The position numbers and the translations under genes were made by a program. DNA of 64,000 nucleotides. Origin: Cladorhizidae sp. MBARI D1340-BT2 (lineage: Eukaryota; Porifera; Demospongiae; Poecilosclerida; Cladorhizidae). The notes beneath the pieces are model-generated. The model was not told the origin of the DNA. It saw nothing but the letters and a program-made list of their open reading frames with translations, and searched no databases. The DNA is taken from the NCBI GenBank assembly GCA_028752905.1, contig JAQNBH010000007.1, forward strand, positions 15,743,233-15,807,232, read 5' to 3'. Each line of letters starts with the position of its first letter. The stretch's first letter is position 1. Of this stretch, positions 54,026 through 64,000 are shown one piece after another.

Positions 54026-54904
54026 GGTTCCATGCCTTTGGTGCATATTTGGACATGAGTGTGGCTTGTACTTGTTGTGTGTGAATGAGATGGATGAGGT
54101 AGGCAGGCATTGTAATAATGGCTGACTTATACACTGGCCCAGGGGAGGTCTAAGTAGGCTAGTGTCATTAATTAAGCTCTAATTAGTGATTAATTATGTT
54201 CAGGTGTGAGCATGTGGTTTGTTAAACACTGTGTTTGTGTCTAGTGCTAGCTACTCGTTAGGTGCATGTGTCTGTCATCTTGCCCAGGAAGGAAGGAAAA
54301 AAGGTAAAAAGGGGAGTCGGGGGGGGGGACTGCTCTTGTAAAGCTCAACGCTCTAGTAAGCACTGTCATGGTTGCTTCTCTCCAAGTGCTTGCTTGTGGT
54401 TCCTGTTTATGCCATTCTTGATTGTCCTCTAATCAGTCCCTGGTGTGTAGCTTGTGCGCAGCCACGCCTCTCTCCCTCCCCTGGTGTGTAGCTTGTGCGT
54501 AGACTTGCCTCTCTCTTCTCCTACACGTACTGATAACCTCTCCCTCGGCACGCGTGCGTGCATGTTGATCTCCAGGTCATTGTTATGAGCATGGTTTACG
54601 GTTGTCAACTTCTGTAAGCACATGCAAGTCACCAGCAGCTGCGCACGTGTTCTGTGGGATCGTCCCACTCCTAGTTTAGCCCCCCCCCCTCCTATATTAG
54701 AAGTGCCTGACTGTGCTGGCAACATGATTGGGTCTTGTCCTTACTATCCTGTTTAGGGTTAGGGATACCTCCAGGTGTGCAGTATCTAGAACACTAACCT
54801 GTTTAGGCATACCTCCAGGTGTGCAGTACGGACATGGGCATGTGGAGTGCTCAGAAGGTAGCTAGCCCTCCTGTTGATGCTCTGCCCAGAATGACATCAC
54901 TTGT
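54026..54904. other. No gene recognised; two small duplications
   Basis: A tgtgtagcttgtgcg block is duplicated near 54440 and 54485, and a tacctccaggtgtgcagta block near 54765 and 54808. A G run at 54318 and a C run at 54680. A 98-codon minus-strand frame is unrecognised. Confidence 0.4.
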
Positions 54905-54915
54905 TGTTGTTGTTA

Positions 54916-55000
<85 letters not shown>

Positions 55001-55225
55001 CATTTATTTATTATTATTATTATTATTATTGTTGTCGTCGTCGCTGTCGTCGTCATCATCATCATCATCATCATCTATTTATTATTATTATTGTTATTAT
55101 TGTTATTGTCATTATTATTATTATTATTATTATTAATATTATTACTACATTTATTACTATTATTATTATTATTACTACTATTACTATTGTTATTATTGTT
55201 TTGTTATTATTGTTAATGTTGTTAT
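54905..55225. repeat. Compound ATT/GTC/ATC microsatellite
   Basis: A long ATT run to about 55030, then tcgtcgtcgctg, a cat run, then ATT/GTT mixtures. Confidence 0.96.
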
Positions 55226-55584
55226 TTCTGGCTCTATGGGAGGAGGGGAGGCCTCCCAATTGAATAAGGTGGGGCCCCCCAACGTGCAGTTTAGCAGCCT
55301 TGAATATTATACTTTGTGGGATTTTGAGACGGGGAAATCTAAACCACAAAACCCGCACAGTGTCTGCTCCCCCCCCTCCCTACCCCTCTCAACTCAAAAT
55401 TGGATCATGGATGCCCATGGGCATAGTCCATTAAAGGAGTAAGTTTCAACCTACCATGAGGAGTCACTCTCTTGTGTGTGCGTTTCTCTTCTATGCTCAG
55501 CCTCATTGCTGGAGCCAGGAAGTGCAAACTTTGCATGAAGGGTGTCCTTTTACAATCGGACGGACATGGGCTGTATGTTCCAAT

Positions 55585-56545
55585 AGGTGTTGTTGGACTC
55601 CGAGTTCAATAAAAGAGGCGTGGCACTTGTGATCGTCGGCCATTTTGTTTAGGGCTATATCTGTGCATACATTTCTTCATGCTCCCGATGCTAGCACATA
55701 AACTACGCTAGCTGCATCAGATCTCACATAATGCTAGCTGCGTCAGATCTCACATAATGCTAGCTGCATTAGTGCTCACATAATGCTAGCTGCGTTAGAG
55801 CTCACATAATGCAGCTTGCATTAGAGCTCACATAATGCTAGCTGCGTTAGAGCTCACATAATGCTAGCTGCGTCAGATCTCACATAATGCAGCTTGCATT
55901 AGAGCTCACATAATGCTAGCTGCGTCAGATCTCACATAATGCTAGCTGCATTAGTGCTCACATAATGCTAGCTGCGTCAGTCTCACATAATGCTAGCTGC
56001 GTTAGAGCTCACATAATGCTAGCTGCATCAGATCTAACATAATGCTAGCTGCGTTAGAGCTCACATAATGCTAGCTGCATTAGAGCTCACATAATGCTAG
56101 CTGCATTAGTGCTCACATAATGCTAGCTGCATCAGATCTAACATAATGCTAGCTGCATTAGTGCTCACATAATGCTAGCTGCATCAGATCTCACATAATG
56201 CTAGCTGCATTAGTGCTCACATAATGCTAGCTGCGTCAGATCTCACATAATGCTAGCTGCGTTAGAGCTCACATAATGCTAGCTGCATCAGATCTAACAT
56301 AATGCTAGCTGCGTTAGAGCTCACATAATGCTAGCTGCATTAGAGCTCACATAATGCTAGCTGCATTAGTGCTCACATAATGCTAGCTGCATCAGATCTA
56401 ACATAATGCTAGCTGCATTAGTGCTCACATAATGCTAGCTGCATTAGAGCTCACATAATGCTAGCTGCATTAGAGCTCACATAATGCTAGCTGCATTAGA
56501 GCTTACATAATGCAGGCAGTTTGCTAGCGAGGTTGCCTCTGGCCC
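55585..56545 (+). mobile_element. Dispersed element G, copy A (contains an internal minisatellite)
   Basis: Flanks match copy B at 63245-63460: gactccgagttc/gactccaagttc, ggccattttgttt/ggccattttgttc, catgctcccgatg/cacattcccgatga, and the right end gcaggcagtttgctagcgag/gcaagcagcttgctagcgag. Between them copy A has about 820 bases of a 26-base array where copy B has a single related segment. Confidence 0.7.
55690..56512. repeat. 26-base minisatellite inside element G
   Basis: About 31 units of acataatgctagctgcatta plus GAGCTC, with GATCTC, GTGCTC and GCGT variants. A block repeated with the same variant order (starting about 55935 and again about 56180) points to duplication of some 240 bases. 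Confidence 0.95.
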
Positions 56546-56904
56546 TACTCTATTAGAAAAACACTGCAATTGCTGGGATGGCAATATTTACAGAGGGCAG
56601 TGGTGTCCTTGACGGGTTTGAGAAGAAAATAATTGAGCTGCCATAAGACGCAGAGCTCTGTGTCTCTCTCTGTAGATGCCACACTTGCTTGAAAACACTC
56701 CTGCAACAAGGTGTCAGTCAATAACTGACTCCTCTCTCTCTGGGCCCCCACAATATAATGCAAGATAATACATTGCTTGTGTTCCGTCCTTCTGATCCGT
56801 TGAGCTGATATTGTGAACCAGTAACGCAACGTACTACGGATCTAGCGGATTGGATGGATTTGAAACGCAAGAGTAGGATTTGATTCAACCCTTACACGCT
56901 GAAA

Positions 56905-57335
56905 GGAGTGGAGTGGTACTGAAGTCTGCTATGATTTATTTCTCACAACTCTCTATGTAGCTTGGTGAAAGAGTGGAGTGGTATTGGAGTCTGCTACGGT
57001 TTATTTCTCGCAACTTTGTATGTAGCTTGGTGAAGGAGTGGAGTGGTATTGGAGTCTGCTACGGTTTATTTCTCGCAACTTTGTATGTAGCTTGGTGAAG
57101 GAGTGGAGTGGTATTGGAGTCTGCTACGGTTTATTTCTCGCAACTTTGTATGTAGCTTGGTGAAGGAGTGGAGTGGTATTGGAGTCTGCTACGGTTTATT
57201 TCTCGCAACTTTGTATGTAGCTTGGTGAAGGAGTGGAGTGGTATTGGAGTCTGCTACGGTTTATTTCTCGCAACTTTGTATGTAGCTTGGTGAAGGAGTG
57301 GAGTGGTATTGGAGTCTGCTACGGTTTATTTCTTG
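56905..57335. repeat. 65-base minisatellite, about 6.5 units
   Basis: Unit begins gtgaaggagtggagtggtat and continues through TCTGCTACGGTTTATTTCTC and TTTGTATGTAGCTTG. The middle units are almost identical. Confidence 0.96.
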
Positions 57336-57419
57336 CCAACAAAGCTCTCGTGGAGTTGCAGTCTGTATCGAGGAGGGAAGAGCTTAATGAAAGATGGATT
57401 GCAGCGCGACTTGATTAGC

Positions 57420-57640
57420 TCTCCACTATCCATGACCTCTCCAGCTGCCCGTCCAGTGACCTCTCCAGCTGCCCATCAGTGACCTCTCCAGCTGCCTGTC
57501 AGTGACCTCTGTGCTGTGACCTCTCCAGCTGCCCATCAGTGACCTCTCCAGCTGCCCGTCAGTGACCTCCGAGCTGTGTCCTCTCCAGCTGCCCATGCTG
57601 TGACCTCTCTCTGACCTCTGCAGCTGCCCATGCTGTGTGT
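57420..57640. repeat. 23-base irregular minisatellite
   Basis: Unit gacctctccagctgcccat plus CAGT, with longer variants including gagctgtg and gctgtg. Confidence 0.88.
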
Positions 57641-57804
57641 CAATGCCACACCCTCCCTGCTCATTGCTGATGCCGGCAGAGGCAATGAAACTGTGATGGG
57701 GTGATGAGGATCTGAGGGTTACTAGTTAGTAACTCTTTCTTTTGATATTTCCAGCTGTTCAGGAATAGAATGTTTATACAAGTACAGAGGTCAAGAAATA
57801 AAGA

Positions 57805-58015
57805 TTTGAGATGCTATGTACAGCAGGATATTTAAGGCACCATGTATGGCAGGATATTTAAGATGCCATGTATGGCGGGATATTTAAGATGCCATATATG
57901 GCAGGATATTTAAGATGCCATGTATGGCAGGATATTTTAAATGCCATGTTGTATGGTAGGATATTTTGAGATGCCATATATGGCAGGATATTTGAGATGC
58001 CATAATAAGGCAGGA
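57805..58015. repeat. 26-base minisatellite, about 8 units
   Basis: Unit aggatatttaagatgccatg plus TATGGC, with small length changes. Confidence 0.92.
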
Positions 58016-58404
58016 TTTTGAATACGAGTTGTGTCAGGTATAGTGAAGGGCATTGCTCACCTACACTCTGTCCTGGATATGTATTCACAGATTGGAATCT
58101 TGCTGTGGCAACCGTAAATGGTCTAGTCTCTCTAGACTCTCTTGCCATGTGGTCTGTGCTTGTTCTAATTTGTACCAGTACCTGCTTATGCCGTGGGAGA
58201 GTTATGGGAGTCACCGCACACTGCCCATAGACTTCGATGACACTTGGAAAGGAGTGGCAAAGAGTGAAGTGACCTCTGTCTGACCTTGCCAATCAGACCT
58301 ACATGTACATGTATGTATATTGGCCATTGCGACGTTAGACCAGCAGCAAAGTTGGTTACTTGTGGTCACCGTAAGCTTCCATCTCTGCACCAACAGAGAG
58401 GCTA

Positions 58405-59705
58405 CAATCCACTCTCACCAGCATGCTCCGTGTGGTGGCCCACTCTCGCCAGCATGCTCCGTGTGGTGACCCACTCTCACCAGCATGCTCCGTGTGGTGA
58501 CCCACTCTCGCCAGCATGCTCCGTGTGGTAACCCACTCTCACCAGCATGCTCCGTGTGGTGGCCCACTCTCACCAGCATGCTCCGTGTGGTGACCCACTC
58601 TCGCCAGCATGCTCCGTGTGGTGGCCCACTCTCGCCAGCATGCTCCGTGTGGTGGCCCACTCTCGCCAGCATGCTCTGTGTGGTGGCCCACTCTCGCCAG
58701 CATGCTCCGTGTGGTGGCCCACTCTCACCAGCATGCTCCGTGTGGTGGCCCACTCTCACCAGCATGCTCCGTGTGGTGGCCCACTCTCGCCAGCATGCTC
58801 CGTGTGGTGGCCCACTCTCGCCAGCATGCTCTGTGTGGTGGCCCACTCTCGCCAGCATGCTCCGTGTGGTGGCCCACTCTCACCAGCATGCTCCGTGTGG
58901 TGGCCCACTCTCGCCAGCATGCTCCGTGTGGTGGCCCACTCTCGCCAGCATGCTCCGTGTGGTGGCCCACTCTCGCCAGCATGCTCCGTGTGGTGGCCCA
59001 CTCTCGCCAGCATGCTCCGTGTGGTGACCCACTCTCGCCAGCATGCTCCGTGTGGTGGCCCACTCTCACCAGCATGCTCCGTGTGGTGACCCACTCTCGC
59101 CAGCATGCTCCGTGTGGTGGCCCACTCTCGCCAGCATGCTCCGTGTGGTGGCCCACTCTCGCCAGCATGCTCCGTGTGGTGGCCCACTCTCACCAGCATG
59201 CTCCGTGTGGTGGCCCACTCTCACCAGCATGCTCCGTGTGGTGGCCCACTCTCGCCAGCATGCTCCATGTGGTGGCCCACTCTCGCCAGCATGCTCCGTG
59301 TGGTGACCCACTCTCGCCAGCATGCTCCGTGTGGTGGCCCACTCTCGCCAGCATGCTCCGTGTGGTGACCCACTCTCGCCAGCATGCTCCGTGTGGTGGC
59401 CCACTCTCGCCAGCATGCTCCGTGTGGTGACCCACTCTCACCAGCATGCTCCGTGTGGTGGCCCACTCTCACCAGCATGCTCCGTGTGGTGGCCCACTCT
59501 CGCCAGCATGCTCCGTGTGGTGACCCACTCTCACCAGCATGCTCCGTGTGGTGACCCACTCTCGCCAGCATGCTCCGTGTGGTGACCCACTCTCGCCAGC
59601 ATGCTCCGTGTGGTGGCCCACTCTCGCCAGCATGCTCCGTGTGGTGACCCACTCCCGCCAGCATGCTCAGTGTGGTGACCCACTCTCGCCAGCATGCTCT
59701 GTGGT
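58405..59705. repeat. 31-base minisatellite, about 42 units
   Basis: Unit core cgccagcatgctccgtgtgg plus TGGCCCACTCT, with A/G at two positions (tcacc or tcgcc; tgacc or tggcc). Since 31 is not a multiple of three, each frame cycles through all phases and stays open on both strands. The resulting frames of 87-273 codons are artefacts. Confidence 0.97.
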
Positions 59706-59949
59706 GGCCCGTCTCAAAAGCAATAGGCTAATCACGGCGTGTACTAATCGGGTCTAAAGTTTGTGTGATTATTACCAGCATTATATAGCACTTCTTTAGT
59801 TTACTAGACAGCCTTGTAGTATACTAGAAACCGCTGCTTTAATAAGTCTTCCTGCTGGTCCCTATGGCTACCTGGGTATCTAGGAGAGGGAATACATTTG
59901 GCCCTTGTCAAACGTTTGGGCCATTTTGTGCGGGTATGATGCTGGGATC

Positions 59950-60175
59950 ATCTTTTAGCTTGTCCTGTGGTGAAGTTGAGCCTGTCCTGAGGTGAAGTTT
60001 AGCTTGTCCTGAGGTGAAGTTTAGCTTGTCCTGAGGTGAAGTTTAGCTTGTCCTGAGGTGGCGTTTAACTTGTCCTGAGGTGAAGTTTAGCTTGTCCTGA
60101 GGTGAAGTTTAGCTTGTCCTGAGGTGACGTTTAGCGTGTCCTGAGGTGATATATAGCTTGTCCTGAGGGAAGTTT
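59950..60175. repeat. 22-base minisatellite, about 10 units
   Basis: Unit cctgaggtgaagtttagctt plus GT. Edge units are degenerate. Confidence 0.94.
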
Positions 60176-60289
60176 TTGCTTGTCCACTGGCAGTAGGCCA
60201 TTGTGAGTGTATGTGGGTGTGTATGTGTGAGGTGTGTGTATAGTGTGTGTTGTGATGGTGTACAGAGTGAGGTATGTGTTATGTGATGG

Positions 60290-60595
60290 TGGTGTGAGGT
60301 ATGTGTTGGTGGTAGTGGGTGTGAGGTATGTGTTGGTGGTAGTGGGTGTGAGGTATGTGTTGGTGGTAGTGGGTGTGAGGTATGTGTTGGTGGTAGTGGG
60401 TGTGAGGTATGTGTTGGTGGTAGTGGGTGTGAGGTATGTGTTGGTGGTAGTGGGTGTGAGGTATGTGTTGGTGGTAGTGGGTGTGAGGTATGTGTTGGTG
60501 GTAGTGGGTGTGAGGTATGTGTTGGTGGTAGTGGGTGTGAGGTATGTGTTGGTGGTAGTGGGTGTGAGGTATGTGTTGGTGGTAGTGGGTGTGTG
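60290..60595. repeat. 27-base minisatellite, about 11 units
   Basis: Unit gtgaggtatgtgttggtggt plus AGTGGGT, nearly perfect. It gives VVVGVRYVL-type open frames that I treat as artefacts. Confidence 0.96.
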
Positions 60596-61190
60596 AAAGA
60601 AGTCAAGCATTTGCTCACGTGTACATGTTTGGTGCTTAAAGCAAACATGATTCTCATACACACACACATGATGTTCTGTGTAAGCTCTCGTGCTGCCTGT
60701 GTGGTTAACTTGAAGGAGCTGTCTCATGCTGCCTGTGTGGTTATCATGGAGGAGCTATCTCGCGCTGCCTTTATGGTCTCGGCCTCGCCCTAACCACACA
60801 CCCAGCCCTAGCCCTAGCTCCCTCTGCCTGTCCTTGCCAATTGCCGGTCGCAAGGTTTCCTCAAGGCTCCTCCTTAAACTTGCAGCTGCTGCTTGATCAC
60901 CAGCAGCTTTCAACTTGGGGCCAGCAGAAAGCTGCACTCCACTCTCACCAGCAGCTTTCATGAATAGCTGTTTTGTTGGGTATATACATTTAGTTTTGGA
61001 GTGGTCAGATTATTTTTTTGTATGTAATTGTAACAAATGCTGCAGTAGGTGGAACATTCTTGACTGGTGGAAGAATTTTTGGTTAGGTCATTTCACCAGA
61101 GAACATTTAAACTAGGCTGCAAAATGTTCAAAGTTCCTTGGTCCAGACTTTCATGCTGCCATAGCAAACCGATTAGCAGTTTTGGAGGCC
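60596..61190. other. No gene recognised
   Basis: Includes a gctgcctgtgtggtta duplication near 60690/60727, ccctagccctagc near 60805 and a cagcagctttca duplication near 60900/60948. No domain was found in short frames. Confidence 0.4.
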
Positions 61191-61194
61191 TCTC

Positions 61195-61825
61195 TCAGAC
61201 ATAGCAGCTGCTCCCCACCACAAGCACCCCCAGATATCTAGGTGAGGGTGGTTGCCTCTAGACATGGCCCCACTACAAGCAGCCCCAGATATCTAGGTGA
61301 GGGTGGTTGCCTCTAGACATGGCCCCACTACAAGCAGCCCCAGATATCTAGGTGAGGGTGGTTGCCTCTAGACATCCCACTACAAGCAGCCCCAGATATC
61401 TAGGTGAGGGTGGTTGCCTCTAGACATGGGCTCACTACAAGCAGCCCCAGATATCTAGGTGAGAGTGGTTGCCTCTAGACATGGCCCCACTACAAGCAGC
61501 CCCAGATATCTAGGTGAGGGTGGTTGCCTCTAGACATTGCCTCACTACAAGCAGCCCCAGATATCTAGGTGAGGGTGGTTGCCTCTAGACATGGCCCCAC
61601 TACAAGCAGCCCCAGATATCTAGGTGAGGGTGGTTGCCTCTAGACATGGCCCCACTACAAGCAGCCCCAGATATCTAGGTGAGGGTGGTTGCCTCTAGAC
61701 ATTGCCTCACTACAAGCAGCCCCAGATATCTAGGTGAGGGTGGTTGCCTCTAGACATGGCCCCACTACAAGCAGCCCCAGATATCTAGGTGAGGGTGGTT
61801 GCCTCTAGACATTGCCTCAACACTA
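61195..61825. repeat. 55-base minisatellite, about 11 units
   Basis: Unit begins actacaagcagccccagata and continues TCTAGGTGAGGGTGGTTGCC and TCTAGACATGGCCCC, with CATTGCCTC variants alternating. Confidence 0.97.
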
Positions 61826-62139
61826 CAGCTAGTGCTGTCTGTGGCCAGCCCTCCCTACAAGAATAGTAGCACGCCATGCGCCTAGACATTGTGATGGGTG
61901 TGGTTGGCAGAGGTGGGCGTGCACACGTACAAAACAAGAGACATAATTTTACTCAAAGCTATTTCTTGCTTTCACGAGTGGGACAGCTCTACACAGCGTG
62001 TGATAGCCTCAGGGAGACGCTCCTTTTTTGCTGTGTGCATGTTGAAGTAGGTAGCTTTCAATTGCGTGGTGTCTGCCAAGGTCAAGGTTTATCTAGGGTC
62101 AAAGTTTATCTCGGAATTTGTGGTGATGTGATGTTTTAT
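61826..62139. other. No gene recognised
   Basis: Unique spacer. An 89-codon plus-strand frame from 61876 has no domain I know and ends in the next repeat. Confidence 0.4.
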
Positions 62140-62392
62140 GTGTGAGTGTGGATGTGGTGTGTCTTGAGTGATGTGTGTGTGTGTTGAGTGATGCACATTG
62201 GTGTGTGACTGTTGAGTGGTGTGTGTGTGTGTTGAGTAGTGTGTGTGTGTGTTGAGTGGTGTGTGTGTGTGTGTTGAGTGGTGTGTGTGTGTGTGTTGAG
62301 TGGTGTGTGTGTGTGTGTTGAGTGGTGTGTGTGTTGAGTGGTGTGTGTGTGTTGAGTGGTGTGTGTGTGTTGAGTGGTGTGTGTGTGTGTGT
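62140..62392. repeat. GTGTGTTGAGTG compound repeat
   Basis: Units of variable (GT)n followed by ttgagtggt. Confidence 0.94.
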
Positions 62393-62499
62393 TTGTTTTA
62401 GCAGGACATCTTACTTTCATTATATTGGCCTAGTTGACTAGCGCAGGAAGGAAGTAATTATGCCAGCAGTTGTAGGCAGAGATACACATCAACACAAGT

Positions 62500-62697
62500 A
62501 TGTCACATACACACACACATACACACACACACTACATACACATATGCACATCTACATACATACACACATATATACACATACACTTATTACATACACACGT
62601 ACTAATACCTACACACATATATACACATACTGGATATACATACACATACTACATACATACAAACTTACATACTACACACACACACACACATACATGT
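62500..62697. repeat. CA/TACACA-rich repeat
   Basis: Imperfect acacatacac words with acatacatac variants. The opposite purine/pyrimidine sense to the preceding GT block could let the two pair. Confidence 0.92.
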
Positions 62698-62984
62698 TCA
62701 TGTCACATGCACATGTGCAGTGTGTTGCCTAGCAATGACTTAATTATTGAGGTCAAAGGTGATTTGTTGCCCAAGTTGGGGATAATATAATTAGAACCTC
62801 TTTTGATGAGTGGGTTGCTATTTGGACTGACTTGGTGTGAGGGCTTTTAGTGGGTCCACTTGTTCCGCAGCCGCCATGATTGGCACATGCTACTGTTCTT
62901 TCCGAGGAGGTGAACAGGAAGTTGATGTTGCCACACCTCCTTGAGGCAGTCTGTGTCTGTCACTTATCCCTAAATAAGATGTTG

Positions 62985-63220
62985 CACTCCTCCCCTCTCC
63001 TCCCCTCTCCACCTCACTCCCCTCTCCTCCTCACTCCCCTCTCCTCCTCACTCCCCTCTCCTCCTCACTCCCCACCTCTTCCTCCTCACTCCCCACCTCT
63101 TCCTCCTCACTCCCTCTCCTCCTCACACCCTCTCCTCCTCACTCCCCTCTCCTCCTCACACCCTCTCCTCCTCACTCCCCTCTCCTCCTCACTCCCCACC
63201 TCTTCCTCCTCTCCCTTCCC
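62985..63220. repeat. 16-base CT-rich minisatellite
   Basis: Unit tcctcactcccctctc with ccacctcttcc variants. The strand is almost purely pyrimidine, so it is triplex-prone. Confidence 0.94.
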
Positions 63221-63244
63221 TTATTTATAATTTATATATATATA

Positions 63245-63460
63245 TTTTTATTTTTTTGACTCCAAGTTCCTGGAAGCCACCTTCACTACTGGTGGCCATT
63301 TTGTTCAGGGGTAAACATGCCTTGGCATGCTAATTCCACATTCCCGATGATGGCACGAATGACGCATCGTGGCCGCGTTACCAGCGAACAACACTAGCTA
63401 TATATTAGAACTCGCGTAATGCAAGCAGCTTGCTAGCGAGACTGTCTCTGTTCCTAGTAG
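63245..63460 (+). mobile_element. Dispersed element G, copy B (no internal array)
   Basis: Aligns with both flanks of 55585-56545, keeping a single gctatatattagaactcgcg segment in place of the 26-base array there. A different minisatellite begins at its right edge. Confidence 0.7.
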
Positions 63461-64000
63461 AGCACCTTAGTTACTTGTAACTGTTGCTATTCTCTAGCCC
63501 TAGTAGAGCACCTTAGTTACTTGTAACTGTTGCTATTCTCTAGCCCTAGTAGAGCACCTTAGTTACTTGTAACTGTTGCTATTCTCTGGCCCTAGTAGAG
63601 CACCTTAGTTACTTGTAACTGTTGCTATTCTCTGGCCCTAGTAGAGCACCTTAGTTACTTGTAACTGTTGCTATTCTCTGGCCCTAGTAGAGCACCTTAG
63701 TTACTTGTAACTGTTGCTATTCTCTGGCCCTAGTAGAGCACCTTAGTTACTTGTAACTGTTGCTATTCTCTGGCCCTAGTAGAGCACCTTAGTTACTTGT
63801 AACTGTTGCTATTCTCTAGCCCTAGTAGAACACCTTAGTTTAACTGCTGCTATTCTCTGTCCCTAGTAGAGCACCTTAGTAGTTACTTGTAACTGTTGCT
63901 ATTCTCTGTCCCTAGTAGAGCACCTTAGTTACTTGTAACTGTTGCTATTCTCTGACCCTAGTAGAGCACCTTAGTTACTTGTAACTGTTGCTATTCTCTG
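63452..64000. repeat. 46-base minisatellite, about 12 units, runs off the right edge
   Basis: Unit begins ctagtagagcaccttagtta and continues CTTGTAACTGTTGCTATTCTC plus TGGCC. The first unit overlaps the right end of element G copy B. Confidence 0.96.

Noticed and set aside
58405..59757. Overlapping frames of 80-270 codons on both strands
   Set aside because: Products of a stop-free 31-base repeat; the same peptide appears in all frames in turn.
60109..60727. Minus-strand frames near 190 codons with TNTYLTPTT and THTSHPLPP repeats
   Set aside because: Translation of the 27-base array and its GT-rich flank; two frames are open at once over the same DNA.

Overview
The window is nuclear DNA of a non-vertebrate animal; an early-branching marine invertebrate such as a sponge is the best guess. 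The basis is compact GT-AG introns of about 50-80 bases, several metazoan transposon groups (pogo, PIF/Harbinger, hAT of the ZMYM1/DUF4371 type, CR1/L2-like LINEs, a sponge/cnidarian-style retroelement C-terminus), and one animal mitochondrial carrier gene start (aralar/citrin). No operons, bacterial signals, rRNA, tRNA or CRISPR were seen. The species assignment is inference.

The window is dominated by tandem repeats: about 35 separate mini- and microsatellite arrays with unrelated units of 14-95 bases fill roughly 40 percent of it. The largest is a 9.6 kb array of a 30-base unit at the left edge, which has its own higher-order structure. Because 30, 24, 27 and 42 are multiples of three, many arrays give long open frames that are almost certainly not genes.

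Layout: 1-9.6 kb giant 30-base array; 9.9-23 kb minisatellites alternating with foldback and MITE-like elements; 23.0-23.3 kb first two coding exons of an aralar/citrin-type carrier (minus strand), with no further exon recognised to the left; 23.5-27.5 kb transposon graveyard (retroelement C-termini, a hAT pseudogene whose own coding motif has expanded into a 27-base minisatellite); 27.76-30.88 kb a complete, apparently intact pogo-like DNA transposon with TIRs, TA duplication, one intron and a 783-residue transposase; 33-36.5 kb a 17-base array, a clean MITE inside a candidate exon, a second foldback element and an AT-rich repeat field; 37-38 kb two arrays; 38.6-39.5 kb a Harbinger nuclease pseudogene; 39.6-44.6 kb LINE and hAT remnants; 45-46.6 kb a candidate exon, E-box cluster and palindrome; 47.5-64 kb almost continuous minisatellites with one dispersed element present in two states, with and without an internal array.

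The recurring theme is birth of minisatellites from transposon sequence: a hAT catalytic-region motif at 26.5 kb, a CTGATGA hairpin at 11.2 kb, and the middle of a dispersed element at 55.7 kb. Only the pogo transposase and the aralar exons are confident coding features; other coding calls are remnants or candidates.
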